Positions 31,976 to 38,500 are shown, counted from the first letter of the stretch. The stretch: 39,410 nt of DNA from a bacterium (GCA_003251635.1 QKEW01000011.1:1-39410), one strand, 5' to 3'. A program made the numbers and translations. The notes: generated by a model not told the origin, from the sequence alone.

Positions 31976-32006
31976 AAACCCGTCATTTTTAGGCGGGTTT
32001 TTTGTT
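31976..32006 (+). terminator. Terminator after fba
   Basis: AAACCCG (31976-31982) pairs with CGGGTTT (31994-32000), followed by TTT and more Ts. Confidence 0.88.
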
Positions 32007-32085
32007 TAAAAATATTTTTATGTGTAGAGAAAATTTTTAGGATTAAAAAATATTTTTATTTTTTTCTGTGGATAACTTTTTTGCA

Positions 32086-32113
32086 TTGCTTTTTTAAAAA
32101 AATAAATTATAAT
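32086..32113 (+). promoter_or_regulatory. Promoter of the H1-like gene, TTGCTT-16-TATAAT
   Basis: TTGCTT (32086-32091), 16 nt, TATAAT (32108-32113). Transcription would start near 32120, leaving a leader of about 230 nt before the ATG at 32353. Confidence 0.6.
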
Positions 32114-32194
32114 TAACGTAGATAAAAAATATTTTTTTATTGAAACAAAATAAAAATTAAAATAAATTTTTTCAACAAAATTATTTGTTTGAAA

Positions 32195-32306
32195 AAACGG
32201 CTGTCGATAAAGTGTGAGAGTGTCGGCGCTGCGTCTTTTTTTGATAATATTTCCAAAACAAAAACCAAAACAAAATTTATCGAAAAAGACGCGGGGCTAA
32301 CCGTTT
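32195..32306 (+). ncRNA. Candidate structured leader RNA of the H1-like gene
   Basis: The leader contains GCGTCTTTTT (32231-32240) fully complementary to AAAAAGACGC (32283-32292), extended inside by GATAA (32243-32247) with TTATC (32277-32281), giving a stem of about 15 bp. The enclosed loop is an A/C-rich stretch (32248-32276). An outer AAACGG (32195-32200) pairs with CCGTTT (32301-32306), so the whole could form a closed two-level structure. It ends about 30 nt before a perfect Shine-Dalgarno. It has no terminator, so translation or RNA stability would be the likely level of control. I do not recognise a known riboswitch. Confidence 0.5.
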
Positions 32307-32352
32307 CGCGCTTTGAAAAAAATCGGACAGTATTTAGAAGGAGGTGAATATC

Positions 32353-32526
32353 ATGGCAACTAGAAAAGCAACTAAAAAAGCTCCAAAAAAAGCTGCTAAA
32401 AAAGCAGTAAAGAAAACTACCAAGAAAAAAGTAGCCAAGAAACCAGCTAAGAAAACTGCTAAAAAGAAAGTAGCTAAAAAAGCAGTTAAGAAGACTACTA
32501 AAAAAAGAACAACTAAAAAGAAATAA
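32353..32526 (+). CDS. Histone H1-like Lys/Ala-rich DNA-binding protein (57 aa)
   Basis: The 57-residue product is almost entirely Lys, Ala, Thr, Val, Pro and Arg in degenerate repeats of the type A-K-K-A-V-K-K / T-T-K-K, starting MATRKATKKAPKKAAKK. It resembles the disordered C-terminal tail of eukaryotic histone H1 and bacterial H1-like proteins (Hc1/AlgP-type), and would bind DNA or RNA nonspecifically through charge. There is no globular domain. GAAGGAGGTGA (32337-32347) is a near-perfect complement of the 16S 3' end, 5-6 nt before the ATG, among the best ribosome binding sites in the window. A terminator follows. Confidence 0.85.
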   Translation: MATRKATKKAPKKAAKKAVKKTTKKKVAKKPAKKTAKKKVAKKAVKKTTKKRTTKKK

Positions 32527-32550
32527 TTTTCTTTTATATAGTTCAAGACA

Positions 32551-32575
32551 AAAAACCGCCAAGAGGCGGTTTTTT
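32551..32575. terminator. Bidirectional terminator between H1-like gene and prmC
   Basis: AAAAACCGCC (32551-32560), loop AAGA, GGCGGTTTTTT (32565-32575). It is A-rich on the left and T-rich on the right, so it can serve the minus-strand prfA-prmC transcript as well. Confidence 0.9.
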
Positions 32576-32602
32576 GTTTGGGTAGTTTTTATATTTTGTG
32601 GA

Positions 32603-33520
32603 TCAAAGATTGATTTGGGCGATTCGCCAAAGTCCAGATAAATCCTTTTGAAAATCACTTTGGCTTTCGGGGAGAATTTTTTTGATCATCTCTTGCAGGT
32701 CCTGCTTTTGTTCCGGACTATATTCAATCAAGACAGTGATTGGTAATTTTGGATTATTCAAATGAATTTTTTGGATTTGATTAAAAAGTTTTTCGTAGTG
32801 TCCAAGTCCTTTTTGTGGACTGAGAAGGGCTGATTCGGGTTCGAATTTTTTGACATCGACCGAGGCGCTTTGCAAAATTTCTTGGGAAAGATAAGGCAGG
32901 TTAGCGGCTATTATTATTGAAGAAAGATTTTCTATTTGGGATGAATATTTTTTGATAAACGGTTTTAGTAAATCGCCTTGAAGGAATTTTATTTTTTGAT
33001 CAACTTGATGTTGATGGGCATTTTTTCGGGCGATTTTTAAGGCTTGGCGACTTTGGTCAATGGCTAAATATTGAATTTTTGATTTTTTTAAATTTTTGGC
33101 GGTGGCCATGATGATGTTGCCGCTGCCAGTTCCGATGTCGATCAAAATGGAATTGCTTACATATGTACTTACATTCGTTTGGTTGTGTTTGGAGTTTTTT
33201 TGTTGTCGATTTTGGCCTAGTAGTCTTAGAACATTTTCAACTAGCAATTCGGTTTCTGGTCGGGGAATCAACGTGTGACGATTGACTTGAAAATCCAGAC
33301 CATAAAATTCTTTGTGACCAGTTAGATAGGCTAGTGGCTCATGTTTTATGCGGCGAGAAATTAAACTTTTTATTTTTATCAGTTGAAAAAAACCCAAATG
33401 CTGTTTAGGGTTTGTCAGAATAAACTCTCGGTTTTTTTTCAAGACGTGGGCAATGATCAGATCTAAATCGAGTCGATCAATGCGATTGAAATATTTTTTT
33501 TGAAGATCTTGCAGTGTCAT
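32603..33520 (-). CDS. prmC: Peptide chain release factor N5-glutamine methyltransferase
   Basis: PrmC methylates the Gln of the GGQ motif in RF1 and RF2. The 305-residue product has PLAYLTGHKEFYGLDFQVNR, TLIPRPETELLVE, the SAM site DIGTGSGN and the catalytic loop NLPY. The usual motif is N-P-P-Y; here the second residue is Leu. It starts directly after the prfA stop with no gap, so the substrate and its modifier are co-translated. The middle contains a short polar insertion (RQQKNSKHNQTNVSTYVSNS). Confidence 0.93.
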   Translation of the reverse strand: MTLQDLQKKYFNRIDRLDLDLIIAHVLKKNREFILTNPKQHLGFFQLIKIKSLISRRIKHEPLAYLTGHKEFYGLDFQVNRHTLIPRPETELLVENVLRLLGQNRQQKNSKHNQTNVSTYVSNSILIDIGTGSGNIIMATAKNLKKSKIQYLAIDQSRQALKIARKNAHQHQVDQKIKFLQGDLLKPFIKKYSSQIENLSSIIIAANLPYLSQEILQSASVDVKKFEPESALLSPQKGLGHYEKLFNQIQKIHLNNPKLPITVLIEYSPEQKQDLQEMIKKILPESQSDFQKDLSGLWRIAQINL

Positions 33521-34591
33521 TTATTTGGATTGGGAGGCCATTTTCAATTTCTTGTCTTCTTCTTTCAGAGCTTCGATAATATCTTCCATTTTGCCTTCCA
33601 AAATGCCCTCCAGATTACTCCAAGATTGTTTGATGCGGTGATCGGTAATTCGATCTTGCGGAAAGTTGTAGGTGCGAATTTTTTCACTGCGGTCTCCGGT
33701 GCCGATTTGATTGCGTCGGGCATCCCCCAGTTCTTTGGCAGCTTTTTCTTGCTCCATTTGCAAAAGACGCGAACGCAAAACTTTCATAGCCTTGTCCTTA
33801 TTTTTGTGTTGGGATTTTTCATCTTGACAGGAAACAACCAGGCCAGTTGGAATATGAGTAATGCGGATGGCTGATTTGGTAGTGTTAACTGATTGTCCGC
33901 CGGGTCCGGAAGAGCAGAAAGTGTCGATGCGCAAATCATTTTCGTTGATTTTGAGTTCCACTTCTTCGGCTTCTGGCAAAACGGCCACGGTGGCAGTGGA
34001 AGTGTGAACTCGTCCCATTTTTTCAGTTTCCGGAATACGTTGAACGCGGTGAACACCGGATTCATATTTCATCTGACCATAAACTCCGGATCCTTTGATT
34101 TCGAAAATAACTTCTTTGAATCCACCAATGCCAGTTTGGTGGGAATTAAGCAGGGAAACGTTCCAACCTTGATTTTCACTGTAACGTGAATACATGCGAA
34201 AAAGATCACCAGCAAACAAACCGCTTTCATCGCCGCCAGCCCCGGCTCGAATTTCGATGATCACATCTTTGTCATCATTAGGATCGCGTGGAATCAGATG
34301 GAGTTCCAATTCTTTTTCCAAGGCGTCTTTTTGTTTGGCTAGCTCAATGTTTTCTTCACCGGCCATTTGTTTGATTTCGGCGTCGTTGTCGCCGTTCATG
34401 ATCTCGGCGTTACCTTTCATGTCGGCGGCAGTTTTTTCCAATTTTTCAATCAAGGCCATGGTTTCAGCCAACTCGGCTTGGCGCTTGGCCAGTTTTCCCA
34501 TTTTTTGGGTATCGGAAAGGATCTCGGGCGAATTGAGCTCGGCGCTGATTTGGGCGTATTCTTTTTTAATATCTTCAACTTTTGGATTCAT
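33521..34591 (-). CDS. prfA: Peptide chain release factor 1
   Basis: RF1 ends translation at UAA and UAG. The 356-residue product has [19 protein letters not shown], the stop-reading tripeptide region [18 protein letters not shown] (Pro187-Glu-Thr189, the P-x-T form typical of RF1 rather than the S-P-F of RF2) and [19 protein letters not shown] (GGQ 231-233). RF2, needed for UGA, must be elsewhere. Its promoter is in the 63-bp direct repeat upstream. Confidence 0.95.
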   Translation of the reverse strand: MNPKVEDIKKEYAQISAELNSPEILSDTQKMGKLAKRQAELAETMALIEKLEKTAADMKGNAEIMNGDNDAEIKQMAGEENIELAKQKDALEKELELHLIPRDPNDDKDVIIEIRAGAGGDESGLFAGDLFRMYSRYSENQGWNVSLLNSHQTGIGGFKEVIFEIKGSGVYGQMKYESGVHRVQRIPETEKMGRVHTSTATVAVLPEAEEVELKINENDLRIDTFCSSGPGGQSVNTTKSAIRITHIPTGLVVSCQDEKSQHKNKDKAMKVLRSRLLQMEQEKAAKELGDARRNQIGTGDRSEKIRTYNFPQDRITDHRIKQSWSNLEGILEGKMEDIIEALKEEDKKLKMASQSK

Positions 34592-34621
34592 GGCTTTAAA
34601 TTGTGCTTTATTGCTGATTTT

Positions 34622-34650
34622 AGTATAATAAAAACAAGGTAAATTATCAA
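34622..34650 (-). promoter_or_regulatory. prfA promoter (minus), TTGATA-17-TATACT
   Basis: On the minus strand, TTGATA (34650-34645) and TATACT (34627-34622) are 17 nt apart, about 30 nt before the prfA start. It lies inside a sequence duplicated at 35141-35203. Confidence 0.65.
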
Positions 34651-34684
34651 TTCATTATAGGGAAATTTGAGGAGAAAGTCAATT
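34622..34684. repeat. Direct repeat copy 1, contains prfA promoter
   Basis: This 63-bp segment aligns without gaps to 35141-35203 (constant offset 519), with identical cores such as TATAATAAAAACAAG and TTATAGGGAAATTTGAGG. Mismatches are scattered. Both copies lie upstream of minus-strand genes. Confidence 0.8.
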
Positions 34685-34761
34685 AAACTTTAAGATATGA
34701 TTTGGTGGCTTTTTTGATTTACTATTGGAATTTTCTTTGTTGATTCTGCTGAAAAAGTAAA

Positions 34762-34801
34762 ACACCACCTCCCATTTTGGTTGGTTGGGTAGGTGGTGTT
34801 G
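34762..34801 (-). terminator. Terminator of the 80-aa minus-strand gene
   Basis: AACACCACCT (34762-34771) and AGGTGGTGTT (34792-34801) are perfectly complementary, with further CCC/GGG pairing inside. On the minus strand the sequence after the hairpin is T-rich. Confidence 0.8.
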
Positions 34802-34837
34802 TGTGGACCGTAGCTTTTTTTATCGATCTGTATCATC

Positions 34838-35080
34838 TTAACCCAGATTTATTTGGTTTAGATAATCCCTAAGATTTTTCAATGTCTCTCTGGGTATGCT
34901 ATACCTTATTTCTTGTGCCCTGGGTTTTATGCTGTAGATAACATCTATGGTTATACGTTTGCTCCAAGGCTCTTCATCGGCGTTAAGCGGGACATCTATA
35001 CATTCAGATGTCCCAGCGCCAAGAACAAGTCTTATTAATAATTTATCCGGATCTATCTCTCCTTTTTTATCTCCAGTCAT
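34838..35080 (-). CDS. Hypothetical protein (80 aa)
   Basis: The ATG at 35080 follows AAGGAG with 7-nt spacing on the minus strand. The product begins MTGDKKGEIDPDKLLIRLVL, has mixed alpha/beta character (RITIDVIYSIKPRAQEIRYS) and ends in an amphipathic helix (KNLRDYLNQINLG). No signal peptide, membrane segment or recognisable motif is present. Transcription could start from the repeat copy at 35141-35203 (TTAATA-17-TATATA on the minus strand). A terminator follows. Family unknown. Confidence 0.65.
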   Translation of the reverse strand: MTGDKKGEIDPDKLLIRLVLGAGTSECIDVPLNADEEPWSKRITIDVIYSIKPRAQEIRYSIPRETLKNLRDYLNQINLG

Positions 35081-35140
35081 AGTCTTGCTCCTTTCTGGCG
35101 TGGGGTTTTAGGTACTAAGTTGTTTTTTGTTTTTGGTTTT

Positions 35141-35203
35141 TATATAATAAAAACAAGTTTTATTATTAATTTATTATAGGGAAATTTGAGGGGAAAGTCA
35201 ATT
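35141..35203. repeat. Direct repeat copy 2, promoter region of the 80-aa gene
   Basis: Second copy of the 34622-34684 segment. It retains the promoter layout on the minus strand (TTAATA 35169-35164, TATATA 35146-35141), weaker than copy 1. The rest of 35081-35394 holds one 17-nt repeat copy (35220-35236) and an inverted repeat, and no gene that I can see. Confidence 0.8.
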
Positions 35204-35341
35204 TAAATCGAAACGTCCTATAATTTCGCATAAAAATAAGTTCAATGAATAAATTTTTATCTTGGTGGTAATTTAGGATTTGTGCATTAAGCTACAACGA
35301 AAATTTGATTTTTTTATTTATTTTATAAAGGGGCTTAAGGT

Positions 35342-35373
35342 GTCTTTTTTGCTCCTGGAATCGCAAAAAAGAC
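35342..35373. promoter_or_regulatory. 11-bp inverted repeat over the -35 region of the methyltransferase gene
   Basis: GTCTTTTTTGC (35342-35352) and GCAAAAAAGAC (35363-35373) are perfect complements with a 10-nt centre, TCCTGGAATC. The right half covers the -35 position of the -10 box at 35384-35389. It may be an operator; the T-rich left arm makes a terminator less likely. Confidence 0.5.
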
Positions 35374-35383
35374 GGATAAACAT

Positions 35384-35389
35384 TATATT
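35384..35389 (+). promoter_or_regulatory. -10 box (TATATT) 5 nt before the methyltransferase ATG
   Basis: TATATT ends 5 nt before the ATG at 35395, implying a leaderless transcript. The -35 is poor and lies within the inverted repeat, as for a regulated promoter. Confidence 0.45.
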
Positions 35390-35394
35390 AGCCT

Positions 35395-36225
35395 ATGCAA
35401 AATTCATCTGAAAAATTTCCTTTTTCAGGAATGAAACAAGATATTGAAACTGCCAAACGTGCAGCCGAAGGAAAAGGTAAAGCGCTCGAACAACTCTACG
35501 GTGGTTTTTTTGGAAGTCGAGAAAATTGCGAATTATTTGCGCAGAATGTACCCGATGAATTATACGAGATAAAAAATCCTACTATTGTTGATGCAGGATC
35601 AAGCCAAGGAATTTTAGGAAACTATATTAGAGAAAAATTCAGGGAGAAAGGAAGTGAAGCTCAATTGATTATGATTGACACAAACAAGGTGGCAATGGAA
35701 GAAAGTCCAGTTGAAGCAAATAAAGTCGTTGGTAATTTAATAGAAAATCCGCTTGAAAATGAATCAGCCGATGTCGTTATCTTGCGTAGTGTTTTTCAGT
35801 ATGTTGAAACCAAGGATCAAATCAGAATCCTTAAAGAAATATATCGCATTCTTAAGCAGGATGGTTATTTAATCAGTCAATTCGGTTCATTCGAAAATCA
35901 AGACCAAGCAAACGCTTTTAATAAAATTTTTAGCTTTGCAAAAAGAGCTGTTAATTTTTGTGGAGAAAAAGAAGGCATCGAAATGCATGAAAAAATTTTT
36001 GACAAGATTAGCAAGGTGAACAGTGGCCCAACAATTTTTGAAACATTCGATGAATTCTTTACTGTTCGCATCAACGCTCCAGCGAATCAAATCGGAGAAG
36101 CAAAGAAATACATTGGTGAGCATGTCAAAGAGTTGGGCACAGCCTTAACAAATCAAACTGATCCATATGGTTGGAAAATCCCTTATACAATTATAACTTG
36201 TAAAAAGTCTAAAGAAATACAATAA
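35395..36225 (+). CDS. Class I SAM-dependent methyltransferase, unknown substrate
   Basis: A 276-residue protein with a Rossmann-type methyltransferase core: motif I IVDAGSSQGILGNYI, motif II with the acidic end LIMIDTNKVAME, a post-motif ESADVVILRSVFQYV, and motif IV-V region ILKEIYRILKQDGYLISQFG. The arrangement matches the Methyltransf_11/25 group. The substrate is unknown; small molecules and lipids are typical for the group. There is no Shine-Dalgarno. It is followed by a perfect 15-bp inverted repeat. Confidence 0.85.
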   Translation: MQNSSEKFPFSGMKQDIETAKRAAEGKGKALEQLYGGFFGSRENCELFAQNVPDELYEIKNPTIVDAGSSQGILGNYIREKFREKGSEAQLIMIDTNKVAMEESPVEANKVVGNLIENPLENESADVVILRSVFQYVETKDQIRILKEIYRILKQDGYLISQFGSFENQDQANAFNKIFSFAKRAVNFCGEKEGIEMHEKIFDKISKVNSGPTIFETFDEFFTVRINAPANQIGEAKKYIGEHVKELGTALTNQTDPYGWKIPYTIITCKKSKEIQ

Positions 36226-36230
36226 GGAGT

Positions 36231-36279
36231 TTTTGATTTTGGGCATTCACCCCTTACCCCTCTGCCCAAAATCAAAAAC
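36231..36279. repeat. Perfect 15-bp inverted repeat after the methyltransferase gene
   Basis: TTTTTGATTTTGGGC (36231-36245) and GCCCAAAATCAAAAA (36265-36279) enclose a C-rich 19-nt loop. It starts 5 nt after the stop. The sequence after the right arm is not T-rich, so it is not a standard terminator for the upstream gene, although it could stabilise the mRNA 3' end. Confidence 0.75.
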
Positions 36280-36413
36280 AGAAATCAAATTTTCTATTAG
36301 TAGTATAAAGATTAGTTTAATAGACAACGAGATAAAAAATTTACATCGTTGAATACGGCATATCTAGTTCAGAAAATTGACTCAAATATATTTTAATGGA
36401 CTGTCATTTTTCT

Positions 36414-36459
36414 TCCGCCCAAATTTTCATCCATTGTCTTTGATGAAAATTTAGGCGGA
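36414..36459. repeat. 18-bp inverted repeat, one mismatch
   Basis: TCCGCCCAAATTTTCATC (36414-36431) and GATGAAAATTTAGGCGGA (36442-36459) pair with one C-A mismatch around a 10-nt loop. There is no ORF and no T tract. The right arm shares TTAGGCG with 36574-36580. The stretch 36226-36613 contains no gene that I can see. Confidence 0.75.
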
Positions 36460-36539
36460 GTGCATTCAAGATAATTTTTTCAATATAAAGTGAGTGCGTT
36501 TGCAGTGCTGCATAATTTTGCATAATAGGCAATATTGTG

Positions 36540-36569
36540 TGATTATGTAATCATAATTTCGCATAAAAA
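36540..36569. repeat. Palindrome plus 17-nt direct-repeat copy before the ppnP-like gene
   Basis: TGATTATGTAATCA (36540-36553) is a perfect 14-nt palindrome. It adjoins ATAATTTCGCATAAAAA (36553-36569), which is repeated exactly at 35220-35236; related GCATAAT units lie at 36510 and 36520. The spacing to the ATG at 36614 suits an operator or repeat element. Confidence 0.6.
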
Positions 36570-36613
36570 CGAGTTAGGCGAAATGCATTTTTTCAACTAT
36601 TAAAACAAATCTC

Positions 36614-36874
36614 ATGAAACACAACAGTTATGCAAATGGCGGTTTTCAAAACATCGAATTTAATGACAATGGAATTGATAAATCCATTGGTGTCGTTGAG
36701 ACGGGGGTTTATAGTTTTACTACCGAGCGGCAGGAGACCGTGCGGTGTCTCACTGGTTTGCTGGTAATCAATGGAAAGGAATGTTCTCCAGGTCAAGAAA
36801 TTACCATTGGCAAAAATGAGAAGTTTACTATCGAGGCTAAACAAACCTCAAGCTATATTTGTTTGTATCGGTAG
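36614..36874 (+). CDS. ppnP: PpnP-like pyrimidine/purine nucleoside phosphorylase
   Basis: An 86-residue cupin-type protein resembling PpnP (YaiE, DUF1255), which cleaves nucleosides to base and pentose-1-phosphate. The match is in the layout: an N-terminal FQNIEFNDN strand, GVVETGVYSFTTERQETVRC, LTGLLVINGKE, a Gly/Glu turn and the closing SSYICLYR, like the family's P-T-S-Y-L-C. It is a little shorter than E. coli PpnP (about 94). The symbol is tentative. No Shine-Dalgarno; it could supply salvage of nucleosides in a cell with poor nucleotide synthesis. Confidence 0.75.
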   Translation: MKHNSYANGGFQNIEFNDNGIDKSIGVVETGVYSFTTERQETVRCLTGLLVINGKECSPGQEITIGKNEKFTIEAKQTSSYICLYR

Positions 36875-36875
36875 G

Positions 36876-36884
36876 TGATATAAT
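36876..36884 (+). promoter_or_regulatory. Extended -10 promoter before the 103-aa gene
   Basis: TGATATAAT (36876-36884) is a TG-n-TATAAT extended -10. The -35 is weak. The start site would be near 36891, about 33 nt before the ATG. Confidence 0.5.
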
Positions 36885-36923
36885 CTTGATTCTTTAGGGA
36901 GTAAAAAATTAAATTTTAAATTT

Positions 36924-37235
36924 ATGGAAAAAATACCAGGAATTGAATCAATGGACAAAAGATTAAGTCCAGAGGAATTGGGTGAAAAGTTTAATACGGA
37001 AGATACCTGTTCTTTCGAGAGATACTTGCGCCAACAAGTAAAAGTTGATCCATCGATTCGTTTTAATATTGTTGCTAATTGGCTTGACGTTGGGAAAGCG
37101 CGGGCAGCAAAAGGACTTTTTGAGGGTTGTTCATCTAAGTATAATATTGATTCTTTCTCTATAAAAGCTACTCGTTCTCAATACGAAGAGGATGTGAATG
37201 CTTTTATGTCTGGCGTTAGGTGGATAGAAATTTAA
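36924..37235 (+). CDS. Hypothetical protein (103 aa)
   Basis: I do not recognise this protein. It begins MEKIPGIESMDKRLSPEELG, is soluble and mixed helical (KVDPSIRFNIVANWLDVGKA, SQYEEDVNAFMSGVRWIEI), with no signal peptide, membrane segment or metal motif. It lies 11 nt before the isochorismatase-like gene, on the same strand, so the two probably share a transcript. No Shine-Dalgarno. Confidence 0.6.
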   Translation: MEKIPGIESMDKRLSPEELGEKFNTEDTCSFERYLRQQVKVDPSIRFNIVANWLDVGKARAAKGLFEGCSSKYNIDSFSIKATRSQYEEDVNAFMSGVRWIEI

Positions 37236-37246
37236 TTTCAATTTAT

Positions 37247-37768
37247 ATGTCTAAAGCACTTATTTTAGTAGATTTTGAAAAAGAATGGACTGATGAAAAT
37301 TCAGATTATTTTGTCGGCGATATTTCCGAGTTGATTGAAAAAACCAATCGACTTATTGAATATTGCAGGAAAAATAACTACAAAATAATTTTTACCGTCC
37401 ATGTTGAAAAAGATTCTGACCAAGAATTTGCTCCAAATTCAAAAAATGTTCAAATAATTGACGAGATTCAAAAACAAGACTCAGACGTGGTCATTGTTAA
37501 AAACAAAATCAGTCCGTTTTATAAAACTAATCTTGAAAAAGAATTGGAAGGTGTGGATGAAATTGTGCTTGGTGGAATTTTGACCAATTTATGTGTCCGA
37601 AGCTTAGCTCAAGATGCCTATGATCGAGATTTTGCAATCACAATTATTCAAGATTGTTGTCGAGCTTTCGATGAAGAGACTCATAATTTTACAATCAAGG
37701 ATTTGAAAGCGACCAGGGAAGAAATTGAGTTTTTGGATGTGGATGAGTTTGTTGAGCGAAATTTTTAG
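37247..37768 (+). CDS. Isochorismatase/nicotinamidase-family cysteine hydrolase
   Basis: A 173-residue alpha/beta hydrolase with the family triad: ALILVDFEKEW (Asp9), VIVKNKISPFYKTNLEKEL (Lys85) and GGILTNLCVRSLAQDAYDRD (Cys116). The family includes nicotinamidases, isochorismatases and ureidoacrylate hydrolases; which reaction this does is unclear. NAD salvage by nicotinamide deamidation would suit a host-dependent cell, but that is inference. The ATG at 37247 is preferred over an upstream TTG that overlaps the previous gene. Confidence 0.88.
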   Translation: MSKALILVDFEKEWTDENSDYFVGDISELIEKTNRLIEYCRKNNYKIIFTVHVEKDSDQEFAPNSKNVQIIDEIQKQDSDVVIVKNKISPFYKTNLEKELEGVDEIVLGGILTNLCVRSLAQDAYDRDFAITIIQDCCRAFDEETHNFTIKDLKATREEIEFLDVDEFVERNF

Positions 37769-37826
37769 TAAAATTATTGAAGTTAATTCGGCGATTTGCC
37801 AGAGGGGGTGGAAATTTTAAAAAAGT

Positions 37827-38333
37827 ATGGAATTAAAAGAAAATTATAATTCAGAAAAAACTGATTCGAGAGAATTGCGAAGCAAGTTGATTTTTTTTGG
37901 AGTCGATTTGGATTCTTGGGGTAAAAAAGGAGCCAAGACTTTGGATGAGTTGCAAAAAGAAATTGAAGAAGGTGAGTCGGTCTTGGTTGAGGAAAATGGA
38001 GAGTTGGTCAGAAAAGTTGAATCAGCAGTCATTGGAGTTTTTTATGAAGATTTGGAAGGTCATAAATATAAACTCAAAGAAGACCGGCAGGTTTTTGCCG
38101 ATGGAAATGTTCGCTACCGAAATTTTCCCCAAGCCGTTTTGGAAAAAATAAAAAGAGGCGAAAATTCACTTCAAGCGGCTCAACGAGGCTTAAAAGAGGA
38201 GTTGGGAATTTTGGATGAATTAAAATTTAAAGATCAAGGTGGGGTTTACAAAGAGAAAGAGTCTGTGAGTTATCCAGGTTTAAAATCAGCCTATACTCAG
38301 CATAAATTTTCAGTTTATTTGAATGATGAGTAG
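37827..38333 (+). CDS. Nudix-like protein with degenerate box, probably C-terminally truncated
   Basis: The 168-residue product has a Lys/Glu-rich N-terminal region (TLDELQKEIEEGESVLVEEN), then a sequence with the shape of a Nudix box: GENSLQAAQRGLKEELGI. The usual R-E is R-G here, so the catalytic Glu pattern is incomplete. It is followed by KSAYTQHKFSVYLNDE and a TAG stop. After the TAG the same frame reads FNSNGYVETTDSKK and then loses sense, while another frame resumes a charged, gene-like sequence. A nonsense mutation (perhaps from CAG) and a frameshift are likely. Hydrolysis of a nucleoside diphosphate derivative cannot be claimed. Confidence 0.6.
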   Translation: MELKENYNSEKTDSRELRSKLIFFGVDLDSWGKKGAKTLDELQKEIEEGESVLVEENGELVRKVESAVIGVFYEDLEGHKYKLKEDRQVFADGNVRYRNFPQAVLEKIKRGENSLQAAQRGLKEELGILDELKFKDQGGVYKEKESVSYPGLKSAYTQHKFSVYLNDE

Positions 38334-38500
38334 TTTAATTCGAACGGTTATGTTGAAACAACTGATTCAAAGAAACACTCGAGGATTTTGGAAAATGTCG
38401 TTTGGAAAATATTATTTGGGGCGGGAAAGTTAAATTTAAGCTGGCTTATTTTTTGGAGAATATAAAAAAGAATCAGGAAGAGCAGTATTATTTTGATTGA
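38334..38500 (+). pseudogene. Decayed C-terminal remnant after the Nudix-like gene
   Basis: Downstream of the TAG at 38331, the original frame continues FNSNGYVETTDSKKH. From about 38366 a second frame gives 44 residues ending at TGA (38498-38500), including LENIIWGGKVKFKLAYFLEN. Both read like coding sequence (Lys/Glu-rich, same base usage as the upstream part) but are not continuous. The simplest view is one ancestral gene broken by a stop and a frameshift; a second unrelated remnant is possible. Confidence 0.45.

Noticed and set aside
32137-32658. Long minus-strand ORFs opposite the H1-like gene, rich in Phe, Leu and Val
   Set aside because: They are complements of the AAG/AAA/GCT-rich coding sequence and the structured leader, and end inside prmC; they look hydrophobic only because the opposite strand is Lys/Ala-rich.
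36231-36279. Terminator of the methyltransferase gene
   Set aside because: The hairpin is long and perfect, but no T tract follows its right arm on the plus strand, so I list it as a repeat rather than a terminator.
36226-36613. Integron attC site
   Set aside because: GTTAGGC-like and palindromic pieces are present, but I could not find a matching RYYYAAC/GTTRRRY pair with the correct internal boxes, and no integrase is in the window.
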